Part shown: positions 63,197-64,000 of the stretch, one piece after another | How the letters are laid out: every line of letters starts with the position of its first letter | Position numbering within the stretch: the stretch's first letter is position 1 | From: Arachidicoccus soli | Lineage (GTDB): Bacteria; Bacteroidota; Bacteroidia; Chitinophagales; Chitinophagaceae | DNA: 64,000 nt | NCBI RefSeq assembly: GCF_003600625.1 | Contig: NZ_CP032489.1 | Location: forward strand, 992,001-1,056,000 | Direction: 5' to 3' | The notes under the pieces: model-generated | Told to the model about the DNA's origin: nothing | The model's database searches: none | The model's input: the letters and a program-made list of their open reading frames with translations, nothing else | Position numbers and translations under genes: made by a program

Positions 63197-63738
63197 AAAT
63201 CCATCAGTTTCAATTTCAATATTGCGGCAACGGTGATAGCATCGGTAATTTCGCCATGCATAACCTTATTAAAAACTTCTTCAAAAGGTAATTTTATGGT
63301 TTGTAAATCTTCGGTTTCTTCCGGTTGAGGCAAATGTTGCGTAAGATTTGTAGCTAAATAAACAGTAGCTTCTTCATCTGTGACAGAGTTAGATAAATGC
63401 ATGCACATCAGTTCTTTCCACTCTTCTGCAATCAGCCCTGTTTCTTCCAAAAGTTCACGCTTCGCAGCCTCCAAAGGTTCTTCTTCAAAAGGACCTCCGC
63501 CTTCCGGTAATTCCCAGCTGTATTGCTCGGTTGGAAAACGGTATTGTCCAACTAAGTAAATATTTCTCTCTTCATCCATTGCAACAATGCCTAAAGCGCG
63601 GTTTTTGAAATGTACCTTTCCATAAATGCCTTTTCCGCCTGAAGGATTGATAACACTATATTCTGTCAGTTTTATCCAAGGGTTTTCATATGCTTCTTTA
63701 GAAGAAAGAATAGTCCAGGGATTATTATTTTCTTGCAT
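63193..63738 (-). CDS. NUDIX hydrolase (ADP-ribose pyrophosphatase-like)
   Basis: The 181-residue product has the Nudix box GGPFEEEPLEAAKRELLEETGL, with GPFEEEP and the catalytic RELLEETG, and a QYRFPTEQYSWELPEGG segment typical of ADP-sugar pyrophosphatases. It should hydrolyse ADP-ribose or a related nucleoside diphosphate. It follows the CBS-domain gene on the minus strand. Confidence 0.92.
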   Translation of the reverse strand: MQENNNPWTILSSKEAYENPWIKLTEYSVINPSGGKGIYGKVHFKNRALGIVAMDEERNIYLVGQYRFPTEQYSWELPEGGGPFEEEPLEAAKRELLEETGLIAEEWKELMCMHLSNSVTDEEATVYLATNLTQHLPQPEETEDLQTIKLPFEEVFNKVMHGEITDAITVAAILKLKLMDF

Positions 63739-63742
63739 AAAA

Positions 63743-64000
63743 TTATTTCGCCAGACTTTGTATCAAGTCGTATTTTGTAATAATATGAAAATTGCCTACC
63801 TCGTCTTTTACTAGAATTGCGCCATTTTCTTTGCTTATAAAGCTATTGGTTTTTTCCACCGGCGTTTCAATCGAAACAATAGGATAGGGATGTTCCTTTA
63901 CTTTTTCTACTAAATCGTTCTTTAATTCCGGATTGTTGAATATTTTTTGAAATAATCCTGTTTCACTTATAGAGGCTACAATTTCACCGTTATGCGTAAC
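63743..64000 (-). CDS. CBS-domain C-terminus, probably of a cystathionine beta-synthase-like gene (partial)
   Basis: The minus strand reads through from the window edge for 85 codons to TAA 63743-63745. The fragment has a CBS-domain pattern, including VSIETPVEK, ENGAILVKDEVGNFHIITKYDLIQSL. In Bacteroidota this tail is common on PLP-dependent cystathionine beta-synthases; the catalytic part would lie to the right of the window. The gene ends 4 nt before the NUDIX start. Confidence 0.75.
   Translation of the reverse strand, partial: VTHNGEIVASISETGLFQKIFNNPELKNDLVEKVKEHPYPIVSIETPVEKTNSFISKENGAILVKDEVGNFHIITKYDLIQSLAK

Overview
The window is one continuous piece of a low-G+C Bacteroidota chromosome, most likely from the Chitinophagaceae. 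This is inferred from the gene families (SusD-free TonB receptor with a carboxypeptidase-like N-terminal domain, DUF3347, LytTR two-component pair, reversed-order DAHP synthase/chorismate mutase fusion), from promoters of the TTTG-N19/20-TAnnTTTG type, and from the near absence of Shine-Dalgarno sequences. It is mostly core genome; the mobile content is one intact group II intron and one deleted intron relic.

Layout. 0-4.7 kb: secreted S10 peptidase, a discoidin-containing glycoside hydrolase and RadC. 4.8-7.3 kb: prs-rplY (L25), a small outer-membrane protein and tRNA-Thr. 7.6-14 kb: the two topoisomerase IV subunits flanking a DUF1835 gene, then an OmpA lipoprotein. 14.1-15.4 kb: rpsF-rpsR-rplI, followed by a deleted group II intron copy lodged behind the rplI terminator. 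15.7-20.3 kb: TonB siderophore receptor plus PepSY membrane protein, and a BadF-type kinase. 20.4-26.2 kb: S41 protease, tRNA-Arg, a His-rich secreted protein, ftsK, and a decayed four-helix-bundle gene. 26.2-32.5 kb: panB, LytS/LytTR pair, DUF2520, DUF3347, an ECF sigma factor overlapping a membrane-anchored trypsin-like protease, and a small Ala-rich lipoprotein. 32.5-34.5 kb: a full class C-like group II intron directly behind that lipoprotein's terminator. 34.6-46.6 kb: the aromatic amino acid cluster (pheA, aminotransferase, tyrA, DEAD helicase, DAHP synthase-chorismate mutase, aroB, aroA, class I aldolase, HAD phosphatase, aroC, guanine deaminase). 46.7-64 kb: M13 peptidase, polyprenyl synthase, APC permease, murB, a putative porin, NDH-2, a second ECF sigma/membrane protein pair, NlpC/P60 hydrolase, initiator tRNA-Met, era, der, PAP2, rlmH, rhomboid, NUDIX, and the end of a CBS-domain gene.

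The most striking signal is in front of pheA. A consensus promoter is followed by an unannotated 28-codon ORF with eight Phe codons, and then by RNA segments that can form 1:2, 2:3 (antiterminator) and 3:4 (terminator) pairings. This is a complete translation-coupled phenylalanine attenuator, here heading a whole shikimate/chorismate/Phe/Tyr gene run. Other notable items are the intron pair that both sit behind terminators, a mirrored GTAACCCA element between the ECF operon and the repeat lipoprotein, and low-complexity quasi-repeat spacers placed directly before many start codons.
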